Notes: generated by a model not told the origin, from the sequence alone. DNA of 11,521 bases from JBDNFP01 sp041689775 (GCA_041689775.1 JBDNFP010000232.1:1-11521); one strand, 5' to 3'. Counted from the stretch's first letter, positions 1 to 7,727 are shown. A program made the numbers and translations.

Positions 1-95
1 AGGCGGAAGGTGGCCTTATTGCCCGTTTTATGGCCCAGTACGAGTGCCGCACGCTGATCGTCACTCAGGCTGATGTATCGTTTCTTTCCTTGCAT
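1..95 (-). CDS. IS630-like transposase, N-terminal fragment (cut by window edge)
   Basis: Reading the minus strand from the ATG at 95-93 gives 31 codons (start MQGKKRYISLSDDQ) that run off the window. A short basic start followed by 'ISLSDDQRAALV' and a 'G..ATFR' stretch resembles the N-terminal helix-turn-helix region of IS630-family transposases, where a 'L(T/S)..(E/Q)R..L' helix is followed by a run leading to '.R..ILL'. The call comes from pattern memory on only 31 residues, so the family is tentative. It lies 62 bp downstream of the methyltransferase stop, in the same orientation, so it could be read through from that gene. The ATG sits inside an 11-bp inverted repeat (85-108). The left end of the element must lie between 95 and about 158, but I could not define it. 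Confidence 0.55.
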   Translation of the reverse strand, partial: MQGKKRYISLSDDQRAALVLGHKTGNKATFR

Positions 96-108
96 GGATG
101 CAAGGAAA
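85..108. repeat. 11-bp perfect inverted repeat spanning the transposase start codon
   Basis: The arms TTTCCTTGCAT (85-95) and ATGCAAGGAAA (98-108) are exact reverse complements separated by GG. On the minus strand the transposase ATG begins the second arm, immediately after the two-base loop. In an mRNA the start codon and the purine-rich AAGGAAA next to it would be paired. Hairpins that hide the transposase start in read-through transcripts are known from other insertion sequences. Applying that here is inference. Confidence 0.6.
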
Positions 109-157
109 AAATTATATCTATATTTACGTCCGACTACTTAGGTAGATAATCTTTCAG

Positions 158-883
158 TTATTTCTTTAAAGAACAGGTAATTATAAATTGAGCCGAGAAC
201 ACGTGCTTTACTACCGGTACTTTTTCCAGAAATGGTTGCATCGCGTAGATTACTTTGGCCGGCCCATCAGGGAAGAAAAAGGGGACATAACCAACATACG
301 ACCATGTATCAACCTGACCGTTGGCGTTACGAATCCACTTTTTTAAATCCCACTCGAAGAAGGATTGCTCTTCGTGCTCAATGTGGTACTGAGATGTTTT
401 TTCAATTACCTTCAAAATTGGATTGTTACCGTTGGGTTCCATGATGATCAGGTTGTCGGCCAATTTAAACGCATTCGTAATGGCTAACTGTTGATCCGAT
501 AGGTGGTGTAAGACGCCGCGAATAACGGCTACGTGATACTTTTTTTTCGGTAGCGGCAGGTTTTCGTCAAGAACATTAAGCGTGTGAAAATTAACCGAGG
601 GGTATTTCTTCGATGCTATTTCAATGGCTTTTGCCGCCGGATCAAATCCTGTTACCTCCAAATGGGGAAAATTCTGCTTGATGTTATCGGTGTACAAACC
701 ATCTCCGCACCCAATATCAATTAGAGTTTTGTAGGTAGGCTTTATGAATTTGAAAATCTCATCCGAAATGCGTTTGTTAGCTACGTGAGAAGAATACTGC
801 GCGTTGGTAGTGTAAAGAAAACCACCATTTTCGCTTACATTCTGGTTAAAAGCATTGACGTTCTCTTTAAGCGATGTGTTCAT
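158..883 (-). CDS. class I SAM-dependent methyltransferase, substrate unknown
   Basis: A 241-residue soluble protein with a Rossmann-type methyltransferase core. Motif I is LIDIGCGDG (residues 54-62), which binds S-adenosylmethionine. The acidic end of strand 2 is GFDP (79-82), which contacts the ribose. NVLDE (103-107) is the adenine-side motif, and GVLHHL (123-128) follows strand 4. No signal peptide or membrane span is seen. The C-terminal third (about 150-241) begins with an EPNGNNP stretch, is aromatic-rich and probably forms the acceptor cap. The substrate cannot be read from sequence: small molecules, lipids, quinones and sugars are all possible, and no neighbour names a pathway. The ATG at 883-881 fits the start of the conserved region. 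A 440-bp leader with a possible -7 box lies upstream, so the gene is probably transcribed alone. No hairpin terminator was found before the downstream IS fragment. Confidence 0.85.
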   Translation of the reverse strand: MNTSLKENVNAFNQNVSENGGFLYTTNAQYSSHVANKRISDEIFKFIKPTYKTLIDIGCGDGLYTDNIKQNFPHLEVTGFDPAAKAIEIASKKYPSVNFHTLNVLDENLPLPKKKYHVAVIRGVLHHLSDQQLAITNAFKLADNLIIMEPNGNNPILKVIEKTSQYHIEHEEQSFFEWDLKKWIRNANGQVDTWSYVGYVPFFFPDGPAKVIYAMQPFLEKVPVVKHVFSAQFIITCSLKK

Positions 884-1023
884 GATTTGTAATTATTTGA
901 AGAGTTCTAATCTTCAAGATTTAAGTTGTTACCGTAGTTTTAAGAGATTTCTAATCGTAGGAACTAGATAGGTGTTTTTAAACTCACTGAAATTGGCGAA
1001 TTTTTGTTTCCTGTTAAAGTTGA

Positions 1024-1048
1024 TTGTTACGATTCGATAACAAACTTA
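1024..1048 (-). promoter_or_regulatory. candidate methyltransferase promoter -7 box with overlapping inverted repeat
   Basis: The minus strand reads TAAGTTTG at 1048-1041, matching the Bacteroidota -7 consensus TAnnTTTG. An inverted repeat TTGTTA (1024-1029)/TAACAA (1038-1043) with an 8-base spacer overlaps the box and would cover the start site, as an operator would. No TTG lies at the usual 19-20 bp spacing: CAA triplets on the plus strand give spacers of 15 or 23. The leader would also be long, about 150 nt. The call is therefore weak. Confidence 0.3.
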
Positions 1049-1203
1049 AGACGAATATTTTTACAATTGATCAATTTGCCGGATAATTTAAACTGATTTC
1101 CTGTTAAATTATAATAGACAAATCCTATTTTATAGTAATAAATAACAGATTATCAGTGTAGTATAAAATTTGATTCAGTTAGATATCTTTCTACTGTTAT
1201 AAA

Positions 1204-1240
1204 AAAATGTCTTACCATCGGACTGATGGTAAGACATTTT
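1204..1240 (-). terminator. Rho-independent terminator of the YhhQ-family gene
   Basis: The 16-bp arms 1204-1219 and 1225-1240 are perfect complements around a 5-base loop (core ATGTCTTACCATC / GATGGTAAGACAT). On the minus strand the stem is followed by a run of seven T. It lies about 84 nt past the stop codon of the transporter gene, in the right orientation to end its transcript. The A-rich flank on the other side also makes the stem symmetrical, but no gene enters from that direction. Confidence 0.9.
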
Positions 1241-1323
1241 AAAATGATAGTATTTTAAAAATCGTAGCTGAATAACAGCCTGATTAGAACTAGGTGGTAG
1301 GTCCTTATTTGGGGTGATAAAAC

Positions 1324-2121
1324 TTATTTTAAATAAGAGGACACCGCTGCCTCCTCGATCATTTTGTCGGCATTTTCTTTTCCCAAGTAGTTGTCGATGA
1401 AGTAATGCGCTACGTATAGCAAAGGAGTGGTAAGAATTGCCACGGAACCTTTATAGATGTAGTTTACGGTACCTACGGCTATCACCTGACCAATACTCCA
1501 ATTACCAAAAATATAAAAAGCAATTCCGATCACCACGAAGCTATCTACGAGTTGGGAAAACATGGTAGAGCCCGTGGCCCGTAACCAGATGTACTTACTA
1601 CCCGTGCGACGCCGGAGCCAGGTAAAAACGGAGATATCGAGCAGCTGTCCCAATAAGAAAGCCGTAATAGACCCAATCATGATGCCCAACCCTTGCTGAA
1701 ATATCCGGGAGAAGGCTTCATTGATATTGAAGGGATTTCCGGTAGAGTCGGTGCTGTTTACATCGAGCCAGAATTGAGCCGGAGGGAGCAATGTTGTAGC
1801 GTATACCGTCACAAACATATACACAATAAAACCAGCAGTCAGGAATGAGATGCGTCTGACGCCCTTCCGGCCAAAGTATTCGTTGATGATATCAGAGGTA
1901 ATGAATACAATCGGCCAGTTTAACACCCCGGCGGTCATGTTGAAGTCTAATAATTGCCCTGCAATCGGGATTTGGGCCGGATTCACACCCAAAATCGTTT
2001 CAAAGGAAAATATCTTGATACCAATGATTTCGGCAATGAGGGCATTGGTCAGAAAAAGACTACACAGAAACAGAAATAAACGTTGTTTTTTATGTTCGGC
2101 AAGCGTTGTCGTTGTATCCAT
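1324..2121 (-). CDS. yhhQ: queuosine precursor transporter (YhhQ/VUT family, DUF165)
   Basis: An integral inner-membrane protein of 265 residues with about six hydrophobic spans (roughly 14-36, 62-78, 91-112, 145-162, 185-205 and 212-240). The family signature is clear: an N-terminal span with NALIAEIIGIKIF (26-38), then WPIVFITSDIINEYFGRKG (69-87), and later a GSTMFSQLVDS stretch (184-194). Members characterised in E. coli import preQ0/preQ1, the 7-deazaguanine precursors of the tRNA wobble base queuosine, and probably act as secondary carriers. The length is a little above the E. coli protein because of a polar loop at about 115-140. The ATG at 2121-2119 places the first span normally. The 233-bp leader shows no preQ1 riboswitch that I can recognise. 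It forms its own transcription unit, ended by the hairpin at 1204-1240. No queuosine synthesis gene is nearby. Confidence 0.88.
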   Translation of the reverse strand: MDTTTTLAEHKKQRLFLFLCSLFLTNALIAEIIGIKIFSFETILGVNPAQIPIAGQLLDFNMTAGVLNWPIVFITSDIINEYFGRKGVRRISFLTAGFIVYMFVTVYATTLLPPAQFWLDVNSTDSTGNPFNINEAFSRIFQQGLGIMIGSITAFLLGQLLDISVFTWLRRRTGSKYIWLRATGSTMFSQLVDSFVVIGIAFYIFGNWSIGQVIAVGTVNYIYKGSVAILTTPLLYVAHYFIDNYLGKENADKMIEEAAVSSYLK

Positions 2122-2197
2122 GCAATAGTGGCAAAGGAAAGGTTAGGTATAGCAAACGCCACACAGCGTGGTTTTGATTGTTCTTTTTTCAGGTGTT

Positions 2198-2218
2198 AAG
2201 TTCTGAGGCAGAATTAGT
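2198..2218 (+). repeat. 21-bp near-repeat, copy 1 (possible IS-end remnant)
   Basis: The sequence AAGTTCTGAGGCAGAATTAG plus T matches 11363-11383 at 19 of 21 positions in the same orientation. The second copy lies at the outer edge of the ISKra4-like transposase fragment, so this copy in the aminotransferase-transporter spacer may be a leftover IS end. It could also be a shared regulatory site or chance. Confidence 0.4.
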
Positions 2219-2354
2219 TTGTAGCCATTAATTTAGTTAAATCAATTGCTACTATTTTCTACATCAAATATTTACAAAAAAGCTATCAGCTACTTATGTC
2301 TTATTTGTTAAGTACTATTATGGGATTGCCCGTTGGTTAAAAATCTTTACCAGC

Positions 2355-3599
2355 CTATTCCAAAACTTCCTCAACGGTACGTGCCTTGGGGATTCGGTGC
2401 GCATTCAGAAAGAGCTCGATACGGTCCATGGCGGTGGTCAGTTCGTCGGCAGTTGGCAAAAAGACAATCCGGAAGTGATCATCCTTGATGTAATTAAAGC
2501 CGGTTCCGGCTACTACGAGTATTTTCTGTTCACTCAATAAATCAAATACAAATTGGCCGTCGTTTTCGAAATCGAACTTTTTAAGATCGATTTTTGGGAA
2601 AAGGTACATTGCACCTTTGGGCCTGACACAGCTAAGGCCAGGGATAGAAGTGATCCTATCGTACACCAAATTCATTTGCTTGTGAAGGCGCCCACTCGGA
2701 AGAACAAGATCCTGAATACTTTGGTAGCCTCCCAGAGCAGTTTGAATTGCATATTGGGTAGGCACGTTGGCACATAAACGCATACTTGCCAACAGCAAAA
2801 TTCCTTCGATGTAAGACTTTGCCTGATGCTTGGCCCCACTCAGGATCATCCAACCTCCGCGAAATCCGGCGGCCCGGTAATTTTTGGATAATCCTCCAAA
2901 AGTAACGCATAGAGTCTCCTCTACCATGGTGGCCATTGGGTAATGAACTGCCCCGTCGTACAAAACCCGGTCGTATATTTCGTCCGAAAAGATAATCAAC
3001 CCGTGCTCCTCGGCTATTTTCGCAATGCGTTCTACTACCTCTTTTTCGTACACCGCCCCGGTTGGGTTATTGGGGTTAATGAGGACGATACCTTTGGTTT
3101 TAGCGGTTATTTTTCGTTCTAAATCATCCAAATCAGGGTTCCAGTCAGAGGCTTCATCGCATATATAATGCACCGGCTTGCCACCGCTCAGTGCTACGGA
3201 GGTAGTCCAGAGTGGGTAATCAGGTGAAGGTACCAGTATCTCATCCCCGGTATTGAGCAAGGCTTGCATGGAGAGCAAGATTAACTCACTAACCCCGTTA
3301 CCAATAAAGATGTCGTTTATTTCAACGTTGGGAATTCCCTGCGTCTGAGTGTAGTGCATCACCGCCTTCCGGGCGGCAAAAAGCCCCCGGGAATCAGAAT
3401 ATCCTTGCGCATTGCGTATATTCATGATGATATCGTGCACAATTTCGTCGGGTGCATCAAAACCAAACGGGGCAGGATTACCTATATTTAGGTTAATGAC
3501 TTTATATCCCTGGCCTTCAAGCTCTTGGGCTTTGTCGTAGACAGGTCCACGAATGTCATATTTTAGATTGTCGAGTCGGCGACTTTTTTGGAACTCCAT
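2355..3599 (-). CDS. alaA: pyridoxal-phosphate aminotransferase, AlaA-like (glutamate-pyruvate)
   Basis: A cytosolic class I/II fold-type I aminotransferase of 414 residues. It matches E. coli AlaA closely along its length: KYDIRGPV near the N-terminus, LNIGNPAPFGFDAPDEI (37-53), IGNGVSELI (99-107), INPNNPTGAVY (174-184), SDEIYD (205-210), GGLSKNYRAAGFRGGW with Schiff-base lysine K239, ASMRLCANVP (271-280) and FRIVFLP (376-382) with the carboxylate-binding arginine. The expected reaction is pyruvate + glutamate to alanine + 2-oxoglutarate. The open frame extends to a TTG at 3641, but that codon overlaps a perfect -7 box (3631-3638). The ATG at 3599-3597 gives the family's normal N-terminus, so I chose it. 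The exact amino-acid preference is inferred from similarity. The gene is divergent from the cytochrome cluster. Confidence 0.92.
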   Translation of the reverse strand: MEFQKSRRLDNLKYDIRGPVYDKAQELEGQGYKVINLNIGNPAPFGFDAPDEIVHDIIMNIRNAQGYSDSRGLFAARKAVMHYTQTQGIPNVEINDIFIGNGVSELILLSMQALLNTGDEILVPSPDYPLWTTSVALSGGKPVHYICDEASDWNPDLDDLERKITAKTKGIVLINPNNPTGAVYEKEVVERIAKIAEEHGLIIFSDEIYDRVLYDGAVHYPMATMVEETLCVTFGGLSKNYRAAGFRGGWMILSGAKHQAKSYIEGILLLASMRLCANVPTQYAIQTALGGYQSIQDLVLPSGRLHKQMNLVYDRITSIPGLSCVRPKGAMYLFPKIDLKKFDFENDGQFVFDLLSEQKILVVAGTGFNYIKDDHFRIVFLPTADELTTAMDRIELFLNAHRIPKARTVEEVLE

Positions 3600-3630
3600 G
3601 CTGGTAACAGAAATCTTGTTTTTAGATGCC

Positions 3631-3638
3631 CAAAGATA
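3631..3638 (-). promoter_or_regulatory. Bacteroidota -7 promoter box of alaA
   Basis: The minus strand reads TATCTTTG at 3638-3631, a perfect TAnnTTTG box, preceded by a run of T. Transcription would begin near 3625 and leave a leader of about 25 nt before the ATG at 3599. No exact TTG is seen at the -33 position. The box rules out the upstream in-frame TTG (3641) as the start, because that codon would not be transcribed. Confidence 0.65.
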
Positions 3639-3829
3639 CAAAAAAAGGGAAGTCTACATATTTCTGGCCACTGATACCGAAATATGTGCTGAATCAGGTA
3701 GTATCCTATAAACGGCCATTCTCGTAGTAGAAAAATGAAATACTGAAAGCCGAGCATGTATACTTTGGGCATATATATTAAAATATTTTATTAAATACCT
3801 TGTCATTCCTGTTGAAAATCTAGTAAATT

Positions 3830-3879
3830 GGGGTTTATTTAGACTTTACCCATTTAAAAAGTAGCGTGAACTAAACCCC
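3830..3879. repeat. 8-bp inverted repeat in the leader of the cytochrome cluster
   Basis: GGGGTTTA (3830-3837) and TAAACCCC (3872-3879) are perfect complements with a 34-base spacer. The second arm ends one base before the ATG at 3881. These are the only G/C-rich blocks in an AT-rich spacer. They could be an operator pair or, if transcribed, a long-loop stem covering the ribosome-binding region. Confidence 0.4.
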
Positions 3880-3880
3880 T

Positions 3881-6205
3881 ATGAAAAATAAATATTACGT
3901 TGGTATCTCCTTTTTAGTTATTATGACCTTGATCGTGGCCTCCTGTTTTCAGAAAAAAGGCCTGTTAAAGAAGACAGACGTGCCAGAGATAGTTAGCTAT
4001 AACTTCCATATCCGACCCATCCTGTCTGATAAGTGTTTTGCTTGTCATGGTCCTGATGCTAAGAAACGCGAGGCTAACTTACGGTTAGATCTTGCGGACA
4101 AAGCCTTTCTCCCGCTTACAGAAACCAAGGGTGCCTTTGCCTTCGTGGCGGGTAAACCCGAAGAATCGGAGGTTTACCGAAGAATCATCTCGATTGATCC
4201 TGACTACCATATGCCAACGCCCGAGTCGCATCTGGGACTGCTGAGCGATCGGGACAAAAATCTTATCAAAAAGTGGATCGAACAAGGTGCGAAATACGAA
4301 AAGCACTGGGCGTTTGTGTCCCCGGTAAAGGCAGAATTACCCGAAGTAGATCAGGAAGATTGGGTCAAGAACGAAATTGACCGTTTCGTCCTGGCTAAAA
4401 TGGAAGGAAATGGACTTGCGCCTAACAAGCCCGCCGATAATGAATATCTTTTAAAACGAGCGGCCCTTGATATTACCGGACTGGTACCTACCCTTGATAT
4501 GATGGATCGGTTTAAGACTGGTGCTGGTGATCAGACGTACGGTATACTGGTGGATGAACTGTTAAAAAAGCCGTCCTACGGCGAAAAAATGGCTGTTCAC
4601 TGGTTGGATGTGGCCCGTTACGCTGATTCTTATGGCTACCAGGATGACAACATCAGAACCCAATGGCCTTGGCGCGATTGGTTGATTCATTCTTTCAATA
4701 AGAATATGCCGTACGATAAGTTTATCATCTGGCAAATTGCGGGTGATTTACTTCCCGATACGAATAAAGAGAAAATCTTGGCAACGGGCTTTTTTCGGAA
4801 CCACAAGTATACCGAAGAGGGAGGAGTTATTCCGGAAGAATATAGGATAGAGTATGTGCTGGACAAAACTAAAACCTACTCCAAAGGTCTGTTGGCCATG
4901 ACCGCGGAATGCGCCCAATGCCACGATCATAAATACGATCCCATTTCACAGGAAGACTACTATAGCCTGTTTGCTTTTTTTAATAACCTGGAAGAAAAAG
5001 GATACGAGGGCGACGTGTCGAAATCCAAACCCGCAAAAAATCCGATTCTTAAAATCACCAATGATGAGGCTCAAAGCTATTTGAAATTTATCAACAGAAA
5101 GGATACCAACGCGCTGTACGTTTCAGTAATGGGGGATCGCGACACCCTGCGCAAGACCTACATCCTTAGTCGGGGAGTGTACGATGTACCCACCCGGGAG
5201 GTGAAAGCCCGGCCCCTGAAAGCAGTATTACCTTTTGATACCACGAAGTATGAGCGTAATCGGCTGGGACTCGCTCGCTGGACGACCGACAAAAAGAATC
5301 CATTAACGGCCCGGGTCTTTGTAAACCAACTTTGGCAACAGTTTTTTGGTCGCGGACTCGTAAAGTCAACGGGAGACTTTGGGATGCAAGGCGATTTGCC
5401 TACTCATCCTGAGTTACTGGATTGGTTGGCCGTTGATTTTATGGAGCATAACTGGGATATCAAACGACTTGTCAAGATGATTGTTACTTCCGCTACCTAC
5501 CGGCAGTCTGCCCGGACGAGTGAGGATAAGATAACCGTTGATCCCGATAATATTTATTTATCACGTGGCCCCCGGTACCGGGTTCCAGCGGAGTACGTAC
5601 GCGATCTGGTACTTTCGAGTAGTGGACTTTTGGTACCCAAAATAGGTGGCCCGAGTGTGAAACCCTACCAGCCAGAAGGTCTGTGGGAGGCGGCTACTTC
5701 CGGGCGGGGAGTCTTAAAGGAGTATATTCAGGATAAAGGCGATGCCTTGTACCGCCGGGGTATGTATACATTTATCAAACTGACGGTACCGCCTCCCTCC
5801 ATGATTATTTTTGATGGTAGTAACCGTGATCAGTGCGAGGTAGTTCGTTCGAAGACTAATACCCCCTTGCAGGCATTAGTCATGATGAACGACCCCTTGG
5901 TACTGGAAGCTTCGCGAGTATTGGCACAGAACCTGATGCTGGAAAAAACACCGACGGATGCAAAAATTACGAAGGCTTTCAGGCGCATTGTTTGCCGAAC
6001 TCCATCGAGTCAGGAGTTAGCTATTCTAAAAGGGTACTTTGAAGAGCAAGCTTCTCTGTTCAAACAGAAAAAATTGGATGCCGGTAAAATACTGAACGTT
6101 GGGGAATACCCCCAGGCAAAAATTACGGATAAACCCTCGTGGGCGGCCCTCATGCAAGTGATTAGTACCATCTACAACATGGAAGAAGCTATCACCAAAA
6201 CCTGA
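3881..6205 (+). CDS. cytochrome-c lipoprotein with DUF1549 and DUF1553 (PSD1-type)
   Basis: A 774-residue secreted lipoprotein. The signal peptide has lipobox VASC with lipidated C22. Domain order: planctomycete-type cytochrome c (about 40-137) with haem motif CFACH (52-56) and HMPTP (110-114) as the likely Met-ligand loop; DUF1549 (about 165-372) with HWLDVARYADS (240-250) and a second CxxCH inside CAQCHDHKYDP (344-354); a short linker; DUF1553 (about 455-720) with NPLTARVFVNQLWQ (473-486), FGRGLVKSTGDFG (489-501) and NTPLQALVMMNDP (660-672). The length suits Bacteroidota members, which lack the extra lectin-like insert of many planctomycete forms. It is probably on the cell surface or in the periplasm. 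The reaction is unknown: a haem-dependent redox role on an extracellular substrate is the usual guess. It is the first gene of the cluster; the next begins 67 bp later, as is common for this pair. Confidence 0.88.
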   Translation: MKNKYYVGISFLVIMTLIVASCFQKKGLLKKTDVPEIVSYNFHIRPILSDKCFACHGPDAKKREANLRLDLADKAFLPLTETKGAFAFVAGKPEESEVYRRIISIDPDYHMPTPESHLGLLSDRDKNLIKKWIEQGAKYEKHWAFVSPVKAELPEVDQEDWVKNEIDRFVLAKMEGNGLAPNKPADNEYLLKRAALDITGLVPTLDMMDRFKTGAGDQTYGILVDELLKKPSYGEKMAVHWLDVARYADSYGYQDDNIRTQWPWRDWLIHSFNKNMPYDKFIIWQIAGDLLPDTNKEKILATGFFRNHKYTEEGGVIPEEYRIEYVLDKTKTYSKGLLAMTAECAQCHDHKYDPISQEDYYSLFAFFNNLEEKGYEGDVSKSKPAKNPILKITNDEAQSYLKFINRKDTNALYVSVMGDRDTLRKTYILSRGVYDVPTREVKARPLKAVLPFDTTKYERNRLGLARWTTDKKNPLTARVFVNQLWQQFFGRGLVKSTGDFGMQGDLPTHPELLDWLAVDFMEHNWDIKRLVKMIVTSATYRQSARTSEDKITVDPDNIYLSRGPRYRVPAEYVRDLVLSSSGLLVPKIGGPSVKPYQPEGLWEAATSGRGVLKEYIQDKGDALYRRGMYTFIKLTVPPPSMIIFDGSNRDQCEVVRSKTNTPLQALVMMNDPLVLEASRVLAQNLMLEKTPTDAKITKAFRRIVCRTPSSQELAILKGYFEEQASLFKQKKLDAGKILNVGEYPQAKITDKPSWAALMQVISTIYNMEEAITKT

Positions 6206-6272
6206 TACAAAAGATATTTTCAAAGTGGGTGAGTGATCCTGCTCACACTCAATAAAAAATAGTAAACACAAG

Positions 6273-7727
6273 ATGGAAAAGAATATTTTTGAATTTGGAC
6301 TAAATCAGAACCGACGGCACTTTTTGTCCAAGCTAAGCCTTGGTCTTGGCAGTGCGGCCTTGGGCTCTTTGTTGATGCCCGATCTTTTTAAGGGAAGTGG
6401 TGCCGATGAGGGTAGTGAAATGCTGGATGGACTTGCCCACTTTGCGCCCAAAGCTAAGCGTATCATTTACCTGTTCCAAAACGGCGCTCCTTCGCAGCTG
6501 GATCTGTTTGATTACAAGCCCATGCTCAATAAAATGCAGGGCCAGGATCTTCCGGCCTCGATTCGTGGGGAGCAGCGGCTTACGGGTATGACGTCGAATC
6601 AGGCATCGTTTCCATTGGCTGGATCGATGTTTAATTTCAAACAATACGGCCATTCCGGGGCGTGGATCAGCGAATTACTACCGCACATTGCCGACGTGGC
6701 AAACGATATTTGTTTTATTAAAACCATTCATACCGAGGCCATTAACCACGACCCCGCCCTTACGTTCTTTCAGACTGGTGCCCAGGTAGGTAACCGGCCC
6801 AGCATGGGGTCATGGCTGAGCTACGGATTAGGTAGTGAGAATAAGAACCTACCTGCTTTTTGTGTATTACTTTCTCGTGGCAAAGGGAATGGGCAAGGGG
6901 TTTATTCAAAACTTTGGACAAACGGTTTTCTTGATTCGGTGCACCAAGGAGTGCAGTTTAGTAGTGGGGAGGATCCGGTGCTATACCTCAATAACCCCGA
7001 CGGAATGGATCGGGATGAACGTAGAAAGATGCTGGATAAATTGGCCCAGCTAAACCAAAGTACGTTCGAGGAGTTTGGTGATCCTGAAATCAACGCCAAG
7101 ATTCAACAGTACGAAATGGCTTTCCGGATGCAGACGGCCGTGCCGGAAGTTACCGATATGAGCAAGGAGCCAGAAAGTACCATAAAGCTCTACGGGCCCG
7201 AATGCCTGGTCCCTGGTACGTACGCGGCCAATGTACTTTTGGCCCGGAAACTATCCGAAAAGGGAGTACGATTTGTGCAGCTGTATCATCAGGGGTGGGA
7301 CTCCCACGGGAATCTGCCCAATGAGTTACGCAGTCAGTGTCAGGATGTCGATCAGTCATCGGCGGCCCTTATAACAGACCTAAAACAAAGAGGCTTATTG
7401 GATGAAACCTTGGTGATTTGGGGCGGGGAGTTTGGTCGGACCAACTATTGTCAGGGAAACCTCGCGGTGGATAACTACGGCCGTGACCACCATCCCCGTT
7501 GTTTCACAATCTGGATGGCCGGTGGCGGAGTAAAGCCCGGAGTGTACGGCGAAACGGATGAGTTTGGGTATAACATTGCCCGTGATCCCGTCCACGTGAA
7601 TGACTTCCACGCATCGGTGCTGCATCTGATGGGACTTGATCACGAAAAACTCACTTACAAGCATCTGGGTCGACGATACCGACTGACTGACGTAGCGGGT
7701 AAGGTTATTCCGGGTATCGTTACGTAG
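6273..7727 (+). CDS. DUF1501 protein with Tat-type signal
   Basis: A 484-residue exported protein. The N-terminus carries a twin-arginine-like motif NRRHFLSK (13-20) followed by a small-residue hydrophobic run (21-36), suggesting folded export by Tat. The body matches DUF1501 in full: AKRIIYLFQNGAPSQLDLFD (61-80), TIHTEAINHDPA (151-162), QLYHQGWDSHGN (336-347), WGGEFGR (383-389), GRDHHPRCFT (403-412), GETDEFGY (426-433) and a C-terminal HLMGLDHEKLTYKHLGRR block (451-468). DUF1501 belongs to the alkaline-phosphatase/sulfatase superfamily. The Asp/His-rich motifs could bind metal, but no activity is established that I know of. DUF1501 and DUF1549/DUF1553 genes are habitual neighbours, which points to a shared function. 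The gene lies between the lipoprotein and the membrane cytochrome, 67 and 43 bp away, probably in one operon. Confidence 0.9.
   Translation: MEKNIFEFGLNQNRRHFLSKLSLGLGSAALGSLLMPDLFKGSGADEGSEMLDGLAHFAPKAKRIIYLFQNGAPSQLDLFDYKPMLNKMQGQDLPASIRGEQRLTGMTSNQASFPLAGSMFNFKQYGHSGAWISELLPHIADVANDICFIKTIHTEAINHDPALTFFQTGAQVGNRPSMGSWLSYGLGSENKNLPAFCVLLSRGKGNGQGVYSKLWTNGFLDSVHQGVQFSSGEDPVLYLNNPDGMDRDERRKMLDKLAQLNQSTFEEFGDPEINAKIQQYEMAFRMQTAVPEVTDMSKEPESTIKLYGPECLVPGTYAANVLLARKLSEKGVRFVQLYHQGWDSHGNLPNELRSQCQDVDQSSAALITDLKQRGLLDETLVIWGGEFGRTNYCQGNLAVDNYGRDHHPRCFTIWMAGGGVKPGVYGETDEFGYNIARDPVHVNDFHASVLHLMGLDHEKLTYKHLGRRYRLTDVAGKVIPGIVT

Larger units (their letters stand above)
884..1323. other. 440-bp AT-rich intergenic region
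   Basis: No convincing gene is present. It contains the transporter's terminator (1204-1240), a candidate promoter and operator for the methyltransferase (1024-1048), and a 12-base direct repeat TTTCCTGTTAAA at 1007-1018 and 1097-1108. It also holds a short palindrome AATCTT-C-AAGATT (909-921) about 26 bp before the methyltransferase start. The stretch 1080-1200 is strongly AT-rich with no further structure that I can name. Confidence 0.7.

Noticed and set aside
134..145. CTAC-TTAG-GTAG as methyltransferase terminator or IS end
   Set aside because: A 4-bp stem without a T-run is expected by chance.
232..444. Plus-strand open frame of 70 codons antisense to the methyltransferase
   Set aside because: It lies wholly inside a well-supported gene and has no recognisable motif.
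2122..2354. Possible preQ1 riboswitch in the yhhQ leader
   Set aside because: I looked for the preQ1-I type stem and A-rich tail before the start and saw nothing matching; no terminator-like switch is present.
3563..3772. Minus-strand open frame of 69 codons over the alaA 5' end
   Set aside because: It overlaps the alaA start and promoter in another frame and shows no domain or signal; it is a chance frame.
6229..6250. Short inverted repeat GTGAG/CTCAC between the DUF1549/1553 and DUF1501 genes
   Set aside because: The stem is only 5 bp with no T-run on the plus strand; too weak for a terminator, and the genes are closely spaced in one unit.
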